This document shows positions 56,342 through 64,000 of a stretch of DNA of 64,000 bases, piece by piece. Position 1 is the first letter of the stretch. Each line of letters starts with the position of its first letter. The notes beneath the pieces are model-generated. The model ran no database searches and was not told the DNA's origin. It worked only from the letters and a program-made list of their open reading frames with translations. The translations under genes were made by a program, and so were the position numbers. Source of the stretch: Methylomonas sp. (GTDB taxonomy: Bacteria > Pseudomonadota > Gammaproteobacteria > Methylococcales > Methylomonadaceae); contig PERU01000001.1 in the NCBI GenBank assembly GCA_002928965.1, forward strand, positions 1 through 64,000. Direction: 5' to 3'.

Positions 56342-57501
56342 TGCAAAACAGCTTTTACGCGTTTGCCGAGCCATTAGAGCATCTAAAACGGCAAGGTTTA
56401 TATCGCCGACGTCGGCTTGTCGAAGGCCCACAATCGGTTTTGCTGACTGTGGATGGGCAGCCAGTCGTCAATTTTTGCAGCAATGATTATCTGGGCTTGG
56501 CCAATCATCCGCAGGTGGTGGCTGCTTTTCAGACGGCTGTGAATGACTATGGCGTCGGCAGCGGTTCTGCGCATCTGATTTGCGGGCATAGCCGTGCCCA
56601 TCATGCCTTGGAAACAGAATTGGCTGAATTTACCAACCGGCAACGAGCGTTATTGTTCTCCACGGGGTATATGGCCAATTTGGGTGTGATTTCGGCGCTG
56701 GTGGGGCGTGGCGACAGCGTACTGGAAGATCGCTTGAATCACGCTTCGTTGCTGGATGGTGGCTTGCTTTCAAGAGCAAACTTCAGTCGTTACCGGCATT
56801 TAGACAGTGCTGATTTGCAAGACAAACTGGCGAGTTTCCGGCAAAAGGCCCTGATTGTCAGCGATGGGGTTTTCAGTATGGATGGCGATTTGGCCGATTT
56901 ACCGACGTTGGCAACATTGGCCGCTGATCATCACGCCGGGCTTTTAATTGATGATGCGCATGGTTTTGGGGTGTTGGGTGCAAACGGCGGCGGAATTGTC
57001 GAACATTTTGGTTTGACTCAAACCGAAGTGCCGATTTTGATGGGAACGCTGGGCAAAGCCTTTGGTACTTTTGGGGCCTTTGTGGCGGGATCGGAAGAGC
57101 TGATCGAAATGCTGATTCAAAAAGCCAGAAGTTACGTGTTTACTACGGCATTGCCGGCAGCAGTCGCCGAAGCGACGCGGGTTAGTTTGCGTTTGCTGCA
57201 AACCGAAACGTGGCGGCGGGATAAGTTGCAGCAGTTGGTGGCGCGCTTCAGAAGCGGCGCTCAGCAGCAAGGTCTACAGTTGATGGAGTCCTTTACCGCC
57301 ATTCAGCCAGTCTTGATTGGTGACAGTCAACGTGCAGTTGACATCAGTAACGCTTTGCTAAGGCAAGGTTTTTGGGTGTCGGCGATTCGGCCGCCCACTG
57401 TGCCAGCGGGAACAGCGCGGTTGCGGATTACTTTTTCAGCTGATCAGGATGAACAGCAAGTGGATGCGTTGCTGGTTGCGCTGACCCAGGCGATGCAATG
57501 A
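56341..57501 (+). CDS. bioF: 8-amino-7-oxononanoate synthase
   Basis: A 386-residue PLP enzyme that condenses pimeloyl-thioester with alanine. Substrate region [12 protein letters not shown] and PLP-stacking His in ICGHSRAHH are seen. [15 protein letters not shown] and the Schiff-base Lys in [15 protein letters not shown] complete the active site. The C-terminus [15 protein letters not shown] is conserved. It is the second gene of bioB-F-H-C and overlaps both neighbours by one to four bases. Confidence 0.96.
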   Translation: MQNSFYAFAEPLEHLKRQGLYRRRRLVEGPQSVLLTVDGQPVVNFCSNDYLGLANHPQVVAAFQTAVNDYGVGSGSAHLICGHSRAHHALETELAEFTNRQRALLFSTGYMANLGVISALVGRGDSVLEDRLNHASLLDGGLLSRANFSRYRHLDSADLQDKLASFRQKALIVSDGVFSMDGDLADLPTLATLAADHHAGLLIDDAHGFGVLGANGGGIVEHFGLTQTEVPILMGTLGKAFGTFGAFVAGSEELIEMLIQKARSYVFTTALPAAVAEATRVSLRLLQTETWRRDKLQQLVARFRSGAQQQGLQLMESFTAIQPVLIGDSQRAVDISNALLRQGFWVSAIRPPTVPAGTARLRITFSADQDEQQVDALLVALTQAMQ

Positions 57502-58259
57502 CAGCCATTCATTGCGAGATTTTGGGGCAGGGGCAGCCATTGGTCATGTTGCATGGCTGGGCTATGCATAGCCAGGTATGGGCAGACTTTGCCGATGTGT
57601 TGTCGCAACATTTTCAAGTCATTTTGATCGATTTGCCGGGGCATGGTTTTAGCGATGCTGTTGAGTCTTTCGAGCTTGACACTATCGTGGCTGCCTTGTT
57701 GCCGGTTTTACCCGAGCAAAAAATCTGGCTGATGGGATGGTCTTTGGGCGCGACGATAGCTTTAGCCATGGCGCAACGGGTGCCGGAGCGTATCGAACAT
57801 TTGATTATATTGGCGGGCAATCCGCAATTTGTTCAAACAGATAGCTGGCCGGGCGTTAAAGTCGAAACCCTGGAGGCTTTCGCAGATATTTTAAAAGTCG
57901 ATGTGCAGCAAACCTTGATTCGCTTTTTGGCATTGCAAGTGAGCGGGTTGGCCCATGGGAAAGCTTTGCTGCACCGTTTAAAACGGGCAATTCAAGCGTG
58001 TCCTGCACCGTCCGATGCAGTGTTGCAGGCAGGTTTGCGTGTTTTAAAAACCAGTGATTTACGCGCGGTGGTGTCGCGAAATGAGGTGTCGATTAGGCTG
58101 ATATTGGGGGATAAAGATACCTTGATTCCAGTTGAGTGTGGGCGGGCCCTACAGCAGTTGAATCCCTATGTGTCTGTATGTATTTTGGATTCGGCGGGGC
58201 ATGCGCCTTTTCTATCGCATCCGCAGCAATTACTCGAAGCTATCCTGTGCAAGCAATGA
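57498..58259 (+). CDS. bioH: Pimeloyl-ACP methyl ester carboxylesterase
   Basis: A 253-residue alpha/beta hydrolase that removes the methyl ester to release pimeloyl-ACP. It has the oxyanion HGWAMH and the nucleophile elbow GWSLG. The acid lies in LGDKDTLIP and the catalytic His in [11 protein letters not shown]. All triad members are present. It completes the BioC-BioH route, since bioC follows with a four-base overlap. Confidence 0.95.
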   Translation: MTAIHCEILGQGQPLVMLHGWAMHSQVWADFADVLSQHFQVILIDLPGHGFSDAVESFELDTIVAALLPVLPEQKIWLMGWSLGATIALAMAQRVPERIEHLIILAGNPQFVQTDSWPGVKVETLEAFADILKVDVQQTLIRFLALQVSGLAHGKALLHRLKRAIQACPAPSDAVLQAGLRVLKTSDLRAVVSRNEVSIRLILGDKDTLIPVECGRALQQLNPYVSVCILDSAGHAPFLSHPQQLLEAILCKQ

Positions 58260-59050
58260 TGGCCGAGTTGGCGTTGGATAAAGCTAAAGTCAGGCGATCT
58301 TTCGCAGCTGCAGCCCGGACTTACGATGATCTTGCTGAGCTACAAAGGCAGGTGGGACTGGAATTGTTGCGGCAATTTCCGGTTGAAGCGGGTGATGGTC
58401 CGATTTTAGATGTGGGTTGCGGAACAGGCTTTTTGACTGATCAATTGTGTTCTGCAAACAAACCCCTGCTGGCACTGGATATCGCCATGCCGATGCTGCA
58501 AATCAGTCGCCAAAAATATCCTGGCATGTCGACCGGCTACGTCTGTGCGGACGCCGAAAAACTGCCGTTTGCAAACAATAGTATTGAGCAGATTTATTCC
58601 AATCTGGCTTTGCAGTGGGCGCAGGATTTGCCGGCGACGTTTCGGGGATTCAAGCAGGTTTTGCGATCCAAAGGCCGATTGGTATTGGCAACATTTGGTC
58701 CTAAGACACTGCATGAATTGAAAACAGCCTGGGCTGCAGTCGATGACTATGTGCATGTCAATGACTTTCTGTCTGCTAAACAAATCGAATTGTGTTTACT
58801 GAATGCCGGCTTCGGTGAAGTTTGCATTGAATCCGTTGTATATCAAACTGAATATCCAAGCGTGGAAGCCTTGATGCGCGAGTTAAAAGGCATCGGTGCG
58901 CATAATGTCAATAATCGCCGGAATCACAAGCTCACGACCCGCTCACAGTTGCACAGCATGATTAGGCGTTACCAAGCTGAGATGACAGGGCGTGCGATTG
59001 TCGCCACCTATGAAATCTTATTTGTACAGGCTAGACCAGTATTGCCTTGA
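58256..59050 (+). CDS. bioC: Malonyl-ACP O-methyltransferase
   Basis: A 264-residue SAM methyltransferase that starts pimeloyl synthesis by methylating malonyl-ACP. The SAM motif is ILDVGCGTGFLTDQL. AARTYDDLAELQRQVG and SNLALQWAQDLPATFRG, typical of BioC, are present. RNHKLTTRSQLHSMIRRYQ lies near the end. Start is the first of two ATGs at 58256, overlapping bioH. The frame to 58136 lies over bioH and is rejected. bioA and bioD do not follow; the operon ends here. Confidence 0.95.
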   Translation: MMAELALDKAKVRRSFAAAARTYDDLAELQRQVGLELLRQFPVEAGDGPILDVGCGTGFLTDQLCSANKPLLALDIAMPMLQISRQKYPGMSTGYVCADAEKLPFANNSIEQIYSNLALQWAQDLPATFRGFKQVLRSKGRLVLATFGPKTLHELKTAWAAVDDYVHVNDFLSAKQIELCLLNAGFGEVCIESVVYQTEYPSVEALMRELKGIGAHNVNNRRNHKLTTRSQLHSMIRRYQAEMTGRAIVATYEILFVQARPVLP

Positions 59051-59234
59051 TGTAAGGGGTACAGCTGCAGGCCTGCAAAAACAGGAAGCAGTGTTGCTTC
59101 ACAAAGTTGCCCCTCCGTGTGCTTGATTGCTAATCATGTATTTAAATGATGGTTTTTTGATGTGTATCAAAATTTGATGACTGGTTTTTATGACAATGCG
59201 AACTCCACAATAAAAATAAACTCGGAGGTATGCT

Positions 59235-59630
59235 ATGGCCCTAATTACTTGGACTGCTGCACAATATGGCACCAATGTCGGTTTTGCTGATCAAGAACAC
59301 CAAACATTATTTGATTTGTTGAATAAGCTGTATGACGAAGCCACCGGGGGTGCTGAGCGCGCGACCATTGGTGCGTCGCTGGATGCTTTGATCGCGTATG
59401 TGGTTGATCATTTTGCGCATGAAGAAAAGGAAATGCAGGCTAAAGGTTTCGGTGGGTATGAGCGCCATAAGGCAGAGCACGATGCTTTGGTTGGAATTTG
59501 TGCGGATTTGCAGAAAAAGTTTCATGCCGGTCAGGCAGATATTACCGATGACGTGGGTCAGATGGTGAAAGGCTGGCTGGATAGTCATATCCCGACCTTT
59601 GATATGGCTTATTCAGATGCTTTAAAGTAA
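59235..59630 (+). CDS. Bacteriohemerythrin
   Basis: A 131-residue di-iron oxygen carrier. The ligand series is visible: His in DQEHQTLFD, HFAHEEKEM (His and Glu), HKAEH (two His) and SHIPTFDMAY (His and Asp). All seven are present, so reversible O2 binding is expected. In methanotrophs a hemerythrin has been linked to oxygen supply of particulate methane monooxygenase. GGAGG lies ahead of ATG 59235. It stands alone with a strong terminator behind it. Confidence 0.94.
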   Translation: MALITWTAAQYGTNVGFADQEHQTLFDLLNKLYDEATGGAERATIGASLDALIAYVVDHFAHEEKEMQAKGFGGYERHKAEHDALVGICADLQKKFHAGQADITDDVGQMVKGWLDSHIPTFDMAYSDALK

Positions 59631-59654
59631 ATAGTTAGTTTTACATTAAGAAAC

Positions 59655-59690
59655 AAAAGCCTGCGAATACGCTTATTCGCAGGCTTTTTT
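59655..59690 (+). terminator. Terminator after bacteriohemerythrin
   Basis: AAAAGCCTGCGAATA and TATTCGCAGGCTTTT pair perfectly around CGCT, and the T run continues. It is the clearest terminator in the window. Confidence 0.93.
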
Positions 59691-59748
59691 GTGTTATTTG
59701 CCCTTGAAGGAAAAGCTCCTCTGGTTAAGCAGGGAGTCATGGGTTAAA

Positions 59749-59762
59749 ATTAACCGGTTAAT
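59749..59762. promoter_or_regulatory. 14-bp palindrome upstream of coxB
   Basis: ATTAACCGGTTAAT is a perfect palindrome about 110 bases before the coxB start, in a gap of 242 bases without a gene. It has the form of an operator for a dimeric regulator. I cannot name the regulator or a reliable promoter nearby. Confidence 0.4.
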
Positions 59763-59872
59763 TTGTGATAATTATCGGTAAAAGGAACAGTTGACTGCTC
59801 GTTTGCAGGCTTCAAAATTACAATAAGATATACGCATACAAGTTTATAACTACAATCCGAGGAGGCTGCTCC

Positions 59873-61003
59873 GTGAAGAAAACAAAGCAACTGCTCGCGT
59901 GTCTGGTTTTGATGACCTTAGGTCTTGGAACTGCGCATGCGGACTACACACTCAATCTGGTGCAAGGAGTGACGCAACTCAGTCATGAGTTGTACGATCT
60001 GCATATGCTGGTTTTGTGGATTTGCGTGTTCATTGGTATCGCTGTGTTCGGTACCATGTTCTATTCGATTTACCACCACCGTAAATCCAAAGGGCATGAA
60101 GCCGCCAAATTCCATGAAAATACCACCGTAGAAATCATCTGGACCATCATTCCCACCTTGATCCTGGTTGCCATGGCGATCCCTGCTACCAAAGCAGTGA
60201 TTGATCTGGATAAAACCCAGGAATCTGAAATGAGTATCAAGGTTACGGGTAAACAATGGTATTGGGACTACGAATATCTGGATAACGGCATCCACTTCGA
60301 AAGTCACTTGGACGAAGCCAGTGAAAAAACTCACCGGGTTAGCAGCATGGATCCACGTTCGGTGCCGAATTATCTGCTGAACGTAGATAAGCCTCTGGTT
60401 GTGCCTACCAAAAAGAAAATTCGGTTTTTATTTACTGCGGGTGATGTGATCCATTCCTGGTGGGTGCCTGATCTGGGCTGGAAAAAAGATGCCAACCCGG
60501 GTTTTGTCAATGAAGCCTGGACTTATGTGGATAAACCCGGCACCTACCGCGGTCAGTGTACTGAATTATGTGGTCGTGACCATGGGTTCATGCCAATTGT
60601 CGTGATTGCGATGGAACAAGAGCAGTATGACGCATGGGTCAAAACAACTCTGGAGAAACAGAATCAGCCAGTTGATCTGAGCGATCAATCACGCGGATCT
60701 TTGATGACAAAAGGTGAGTCTGTTTATCTGCGTAACTGTGTCGCCTGCCACCAAATTGATGGTAACGGTATTTCCGGCTGGTTCCCTGCTTTAAGAGGCA
60801 GCGCCAAAGTCACTGGAAATATGGATCAGTTGATTGGTTTTATTCAGGCAGGAACCAGCAAAATGCCGGCTTTCCGTAAATTGCCAGACAATGAATTGGC
60901 CGAGCTGATTACCTATATCCGAAATGCGCCAGAACTAGGCAATAACGTTGGTGATGAAATTCAGCCTAATAAAATCACGCCTAAATGGGACGATGATGAG
61001 TAA
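59873..61003 (+). CDS. coxB: Cytochrome c oxidase subunit II with fused cytochrome c (caa3-type)
   Basis: A 376-residue subunit. The signal peptide ends near residue 23 (GTAHA). Two membrane helices follow (about 45-65 and 85-105). The CuA domain has His in DVIHSWWVPDLG and the set GQCTELCGRDHGFM, with both Cys, Glu, His and Met. A C-terminal cytochrome c has the heme motif CVACH (about residue 285) and an axial Met in KMPAFRKLP. It takes electrons from cytochrome c to the binuclear center. The start is GTG at 59873 behind GAGGAGG. The operon is coxB-coxA-(small gene)-ctaG-coxC. Confidence 0.96.
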   Translation: MKKTKQLLACLVLMTLGLGTAHADYTLNLVQGVTQLSHELYDLHMLVLWICVFIGIAVFGTMFYSIYHHRKSKGHEAAKFHENTTVEIIWTIIPTLILVAMAIPATKAVIDLDKTQESEMSIKVTGKQWYWDYEYLDNGIHFESHLDEASEKTHRVSSMDPRSVPNYLLNVDKPLVVPTKKKIRFLFTAGDVIHSWWVPDLGWKKDANPGFVNEAWTYVDKPGTYRGQCTELCGRDHGFMPIVVIAMEQEQYDAWVKTTLEKQNQPVDLSDQSRGSLMTKGESVYLRNCVACHQIDGNGISGWFPALRGSAKVTGNMDQLIGFIQAGTSKMPAFRKLPDNELAELITYIRNAPELGNNVGDEIQPNKITPKWDDDE

Positions 61004-61056
61004 ACCTGAAGTTTTCTTGTCTAACTCATTTTTAAACTTTTGTTGAGGTATTACGT

Positions 61057-62673
61057 ATGACTGCTGTCGTAGCTGAACATGATGATCACCATGATCATCA
61101 CGATCACGGCCCTGAAAAGGGTTTTTTAAGATGGATATTTACCACCAACCATAAAGACATCGGTACTTTGTACTTGGTGTTCGCACTGGTGATGTTCTTT
61201 GTGGGTGGTACTATGGCTTTGATAATTCGTTCAGAATTGTTCGAGCCGGGTTTGCAATTTGTCGATCCAAACTTCTTTAACTCCATGACCACCATGCATG
61301 CACTGGTGATGGTATTCGGTGCCGTCATGCCGGCGTTCGTGGGTTTGGCCAACTGGATGATACCGATGATGATCGGTGCTCCGGACATGGCCTTGCCACG
61401 TATGAACAACATGAGCTTCTGGATGCTGGTTGCGGGTGTGTTGTTGCTGGCAAGCACTTTATTCATGGAAGGTGGCGCGCCTGCTTCCGGATGGACTTTG
61501 TATCCACCGTTGGTATTGCAAACCGGTAAAGCCTTCCCGTTTGCGATTTTCTCAGTGCATTTGCTGGGTATCTCGTCAATCATGGGGGCTATCAACGTTA
61601 TCGCGACCATATTCAATATGCGTGCCCCCGGCATGACTTTGATGAAAATGCCGCTGTTTGTTTGGACATGGTTGATCACTGCCTTCTTGTTGATCGCCAT
61701 CATGCCGGTATTCGCCGGTGCGGTAACCATGTTGCTGACCGACAAATTCTTCGATACCAGCTTCTTCGATGCAGCTGGTGGTGGTGATCCGGTGTTATAT
61801 CAACATATCTTCTGGTTTTTTGGTCATCCCGAAGTGTATGTAATGATTTTGCCAACATTTGGCGTGGCTTCAACCATCATTCCAGTATTTGCCCGTAAAC
61901 CGCTATTCGGTTATTCATCAATGGTCTATGCGACTGGCGCAATTGCGTTTTTGTCGTTTATTGTATGGGCGCATCACATGTTTACCGTGGGTTTGCCAAT
62001 CGCCGGCGAGTTGTACTTTATGTATGCCACCATGCTGATTGCCATCCCAACCGGAGTGAAGGTTTTCAACTGGACCGCCACCATGTGGAAAGGCTCGATG
62101 ACTTTCGAAACACCGATGCTGTTCTCAATTGCTTTCGTGGTGCTTTTTACCATGGGTGGATTTACAGGCTTGATGATGTCAGTTGCGCCGGTTGATTTCC
62201 AATATCACGATACCTATTTCATTGTTGCTCATTTCCATTACACCTTGGTACCGGCTTCGGTATTTATCCTGCAGGCTGCCGGTTATTACTGGCTGCCTAA
62301 ATGGACCGGAAATATGTACAACGAAAAAATTGGTAGATTGCATTTTTGGTTGTCAGCAGTATCCGTGAATATTTTGTTTTTCCCGCAACATTTCCTGGGG
62401 TTGGCAGGTATGCCGCGACGGATTCCTGATTATGCGATTCAATTTGCGGATTGGAATATGGTGTCCAGTATCGGTGCATTCATCTACGGTTTCAGTCAAT
62501 TGTTGTTCGTGTATGTTGTGATCGATACCATTCGTGGTGGTACCGGTGAAAAAGTAACCGACGAAGTTTGGGAAGATGCCAGCAAGCACAGTCTGGAATG
62601 GACCGTGCCTTCACCCGCGCCTTACCATACCTTTACTACGCCACCAGAAACCATTCCAACCGAGCATTTTTAA
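61057..62673 (+). CDS. coxA: Cytochrome c oxidase subunit I
   Basis: A 538-residue catalytic subunit with twelve membrane helices. It has the heme a ligand His in [12 protein letters not shown], the CuB-Tyr link [13 protein letters not shown], the two CuB His in WAHHMFTVG, and the heme pair in [12 protein letters not shown]. All redox residues are in place. The cytoplasmic N-terminus has a dense His/Asp run ([11 protein letters not shown], residues 8-18), unusual for this subunit. It reduces oxygen to water and pumps protons. It follows coxB after 53 bases. Confidence 0.97.
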   Translation: MTAVVAEHDDHHDHHDHGPEKGFLRWIFTTNHKDIGTLYLVFALVMFFVGGTMALIIRSELFEPGLQFVDPNFFNSMTTMHALVMVFGAVMPAFVGLANWMIPMMIGAPDMALPRMNNMSFWMLVAGVLLLASTLFMEGGAPASGWTLYPPLVLQTGKAFPFAIFSVHLLGISSIMGAINVIATIFNMRAPGMTLMKMPLFVWTWLITAFLLIAIMPVFAGAVTMLLTDKFFDTSFFDAAGGGDPVLYQHIFWFFGHPEVYVMILPTFGVASTIIPVFARKPLFGYSSMVYATGAIAFLSFIVWAHHMFTVGLPIAGELYFMYATMLIAIPTGVKVFNWTATMWKGSMTFETPMLFSIAFVVLFTMGGFTGLMMSVAPVDFQYHDTYFIVAHFHYTLVPASVFILQAAGYYWLPKWTGNMYNEKIGRLHFWLSAVSVNILFFPQHFLGLAGMPRRIPDYAIQFADWNMVSSIGAFIYGFSQLLFVYVVIDTIRGGTGEKVTDEVWEDASKHSLEWTVPSPAPYHTFTTPPETIPTEHF

Positions 62674-62695
62674 GGGTGGAAAAAAACGAGGCTGC

Positions 62696-62720
62696 CTCCC
62701 CATTTAATTCGAATGGGGAG
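62696..62720 (+). promoter_or_regulatory. Intercistronic hairpin that includes the ribosome binding site of the small cox gene
   Basis: CTCCCCATT (62696-62704) pairs with AATGGGGAG (62712-62720) around seven bases. The 3' arm holds GGGGAG, the only Shine-Dalgarno-like sequence before the ATG at 62731. No T run follows, so it is not a terminator. It could limit translation of the small gene or protect the coxBA message. Confidence 0.6.
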
Positions 62721-62730
62721 TGCTGAAATA

Positions 62731-62829
62731 ATGGATACCAAGAAAAAAAATATTCTGACAGCTGTAGTTCTGATTGCAGTGGCGTTAACGATTTACGTGT
62801 TTGCAGTAATGAAGGCAATTTCGCAATGA
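62731..62829 (+). CDS. Small membrane peptide of the cox operon
   Basis: A 32-residue protein beginning MDTKKKNILTAVVLIAVALT, with one membrane helix of about 20 residues and a short KAISQ tail. The positive N-terminus suggests that it stays inside. It lies between coxA and ctaG, and its TGA overlaps the ctaG start (ATGA), so translation is coupled. Small single-helix proteins at this place in proteobacterial cox operons are annotated as cytochrome oxidase small assembly proteins; I infer the same. A hairpin covers its ribosome binding site. Confidence 0.75.
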   Translation: MDTKKKNILTAVVLIAVALTIYVFAVMKAISQ

Positions 62830-63365
62830 ACGACTTAAAGCAGAGAAATATCACGTTAGCCAAAAAGCTGGTGATTGTGGCTCTGCTGATGTTCGGCTTT
62901 GGTTATGCACTGGTGCCCATTTATGACGTACTTTGCGATATTACCGGGCAAAATATTAAAGTGCAGGAATCTGCTTCTGGCGAAGAAGCGATGGTGGTTG
63001 ATGAAAATAGAGACATTACGGTTGAGTTTGTAACTTCCATCAACGAATCCACACCCCTGCAATTTCGTGCAGAAAAGCGGAGTATGAAAATACACCCCGG
63101 CCAGTATTACACCGTAAACTTTTACGCCAAGAACAATTTGCCAGTACAGTTGAAAGCACAAGCTATTCCCAGTATCACACCGGGGCTTGCTGAAGAATTT
63201 TTTAAAAAAATACAATGTTTTTGTTTTGAATTGCAGACGTTCGCGCCGCATGAAGAAAAAACCATGCCGGTCAGATTTGTGGTTAATCCCAAACTGCCGG
63301 AACGGTATAAAACCATTACATTGTCATATACTTTTTTTGATCGAACTAATAATACTGAAAACTAA
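62826..63365 (+). CDS. ctaG: Cytochrome c oxidase assembly protein CtaG (Cox11)
   Basis: A 179-residue copper chaperone that delivers CuB to subunit I. One membrane helix (about 15-35) has FGFGYALVPIYDVLCDITG. A periplasmic domain follows with the copper-binding CFCF in KIQCFCFELQTFAPHEEKTM. The YDVxC cysteine and the CFCF pair are all present. FVVNPKLPERYKTITLSYTF ends the fold. It overlaps the small gene by four bases and precedes coxC by 14. Confidence 0.95.
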   Translation: MNDLKQRNITLAKKLVIVALLMFGFGYALVPIYDVLCDITGQNIKVQESASGEEAMVVDENRDITVEFVTSINESTPLQFRAEKRSMKIHPGQYYTVNFYAKNNLPVQLKAQAIPSITPGLAEEFFKKIQCFCFELQTFAPHEEKTMPVRFVVNPKLPERYKTITLSYTFFDRTNNTEN

Positions 63366-63379
63366 TAGAGGGGAAGGTT

Positions 63380-64000
63380 ATGTCTACGAACGGCGCTTAT
63401 TACATTCCGCATAAGGCAGTGTGGCCAGTAATGGCAACAGCTGGCTTGATGCTGACCCTGGCGGGTTTTGCCAATCATTTAAACGGCTCATCAATTGGTT
63501 CCGGCATGATGATGGTGGGTTTTGTGGTTTTTTTGGTGATGTTGGGTCTGTGGTTTGCCTTGCAGTCGACTGAAAGTGAATCAGGCATGTACAACCACGG
63601 TGTGGGCATTTCCTACCGTATGGGCATGATGTGGTTCATTTTTTCCGAAGTGATGTTCTTTGCGGTATTTTTTGGCGCACTTTGGTACACCCGTAACTTA
63701 TCAGTGCCTTGGCTGGGTGCTGGTGAAGGTGAGTTCATCAGTGGTCCCGGCCGGTCAACTGCGACACTTTGGAGCGGGTTTGAAGCCGTATGGCCAACCA
63801 ATGGTCCCGGTAAAGTCGGTGGTGAGTTTGAGCCAATGGGTGCAATGGGCTTACCGTTCATCAATACGCTGTTGCTGTTATCCAGCGGTGTGACCTGTAC
63901 TTGGGCGCATCATGGTTTGTTGGCCAAAAATCGTGATCAACTGATCAAAGGCCTGTTGGCAACCGTAGGTTTGGGCTTTTTGTTCGTGGCGTTTCAAGCG
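63380..64000 (+). CDS. coxC: Cytochrome c oxidase subunit III (partial at window end)
   Basis: The first 207 codons of subunit III; the frame runs off the window. The N-terminus is MSTNGAYYIPHKAVWPVMAT, and AGGGGAAGG-like sequence precedes the ATG. The first membrane helices, YRMGMMWFIFSEVMFFAVFF with the conserved Glu, and TLLLLSSGVTCTWAHHGLL are diagnostic. It stabilises subunit I and closes the core of the oxidase operon. About a quarter of the protein is expected to lie beyond the edge. Confidence 0.95.
   Translation, partial: MSTNGAYYIPHKAVWPVMATAGLMLTLAGFANHLNGSSIGSGMMMVGFVVFLVMLGLWFALQSTESESGMYNHGVGISYRMGMMWFIFSEVMFFAVFFGALWYTRNLSVPWLGAGEGEFISGPGRSTATLWSGFEAVWPTNGPGKVGGEFEPMGAMGLPFINTLLLLSSGVTCTWAHHGLLAKNRDQLIKGLLATVGLGFLFVAFQA

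Noticed and set aside
59791..59824. TTGACT/TACAAT as coxB promoter
   Set aside because: The spacing of 22 bases is too long for a sigma-70 promoter, and the 17-base alternative (AAAATT) is poor.

Overview
The window reads as a chromosomal stretch of a gammaproteobacterium. The best fit is a methanotroph of the order Methylococcales (Methylomonas/Methylobacter-like). This is an inference from gene content: five proteins with VPLPA-type C-terminal sorting tails, a bacteriohemerythrin, SufT, a 1305-residue FAD/Fe-S oxidoreductase, and MSHA pili beside a FleQ-type flagellar hierarchy. No methane monooxygenase gene is present, so the assignment is not proven.

Layout. 1-7742 (minus strand): a tRNA-Val with its own promoter and terminator, then the translation block thrS-infC-rpmI-rplT-pheS-pheT-ihfA-merR and tRNA-Pro. 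infC appears to start at AUC. 7831-11748: the large FAD/Fe-S oxidoreductase. 11990-14589: three tandem VPLPA-CTERM surface proteins. 14590-16531: a gene-poor stretch with two copies of a 158-bp MITE around one orphan membrane protein. 16532-24041: housekeeping and accessory genes (uvrB, a SprA-type metalloprotease homologue, a PilZ protein, mrcB, lolA, a DUF1353 protein). 24315-28003: a diguanylate cyclase and the compact operon ubiG-gph-yciK-sufT; the YciK-like protein has lost its catalytic Ser and Tyr. 28099-31888: a GntR regulator, a PfkB sugar kinase and two more VPLPA-CTERM genes, the second cut off from its sorting tail by a frameshift at a run of nine G. 31957-33204: a CorB-like membrane protein.

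33442-44547 is a flagellar cluster, fleQ-fleS-fleR-fliE-F-G-H-I-J-K, with recognisable sigma-54 (-24/-12) promoters before fleS and before fliE. It ends in a 0.6-kb repeat-rich gap. 45126-51077 is the MSHA pilin cluster: mshA-C-D-O-P on the minus strand and an mshQ-like adhesin gene divergent from it, with a small zinc-ribbon gene between. 51196-54584 holds a YgjP-like metalloprotease, a GNAT fusion protein, trxC and a DctA-type symporter. comF is divergent from the biotin operon bioB-F-H-C (55352-59050). A bacteriohemerythrin with a clean terminator follows. The window closes with a caa3-type cytochrome oxidase operon: coxB, coxA, a 32-codon membrane peptide, ctaG and coxC, the last cut by the window edge.

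Functional themes are translation and its autoregulation, surface display and motility (flagellum, pilus, sorted exoproteins, c-di-GMP enzymes) and respiration with oxygen handling. No CRISPR array, intact insertion sequence, prophage or recognisable defence island is visible. The points most worth a second look are the poly-G frameshift, the catalytically altered SDR, the MITE pair and the SD-containing hairpin in the cox operon.
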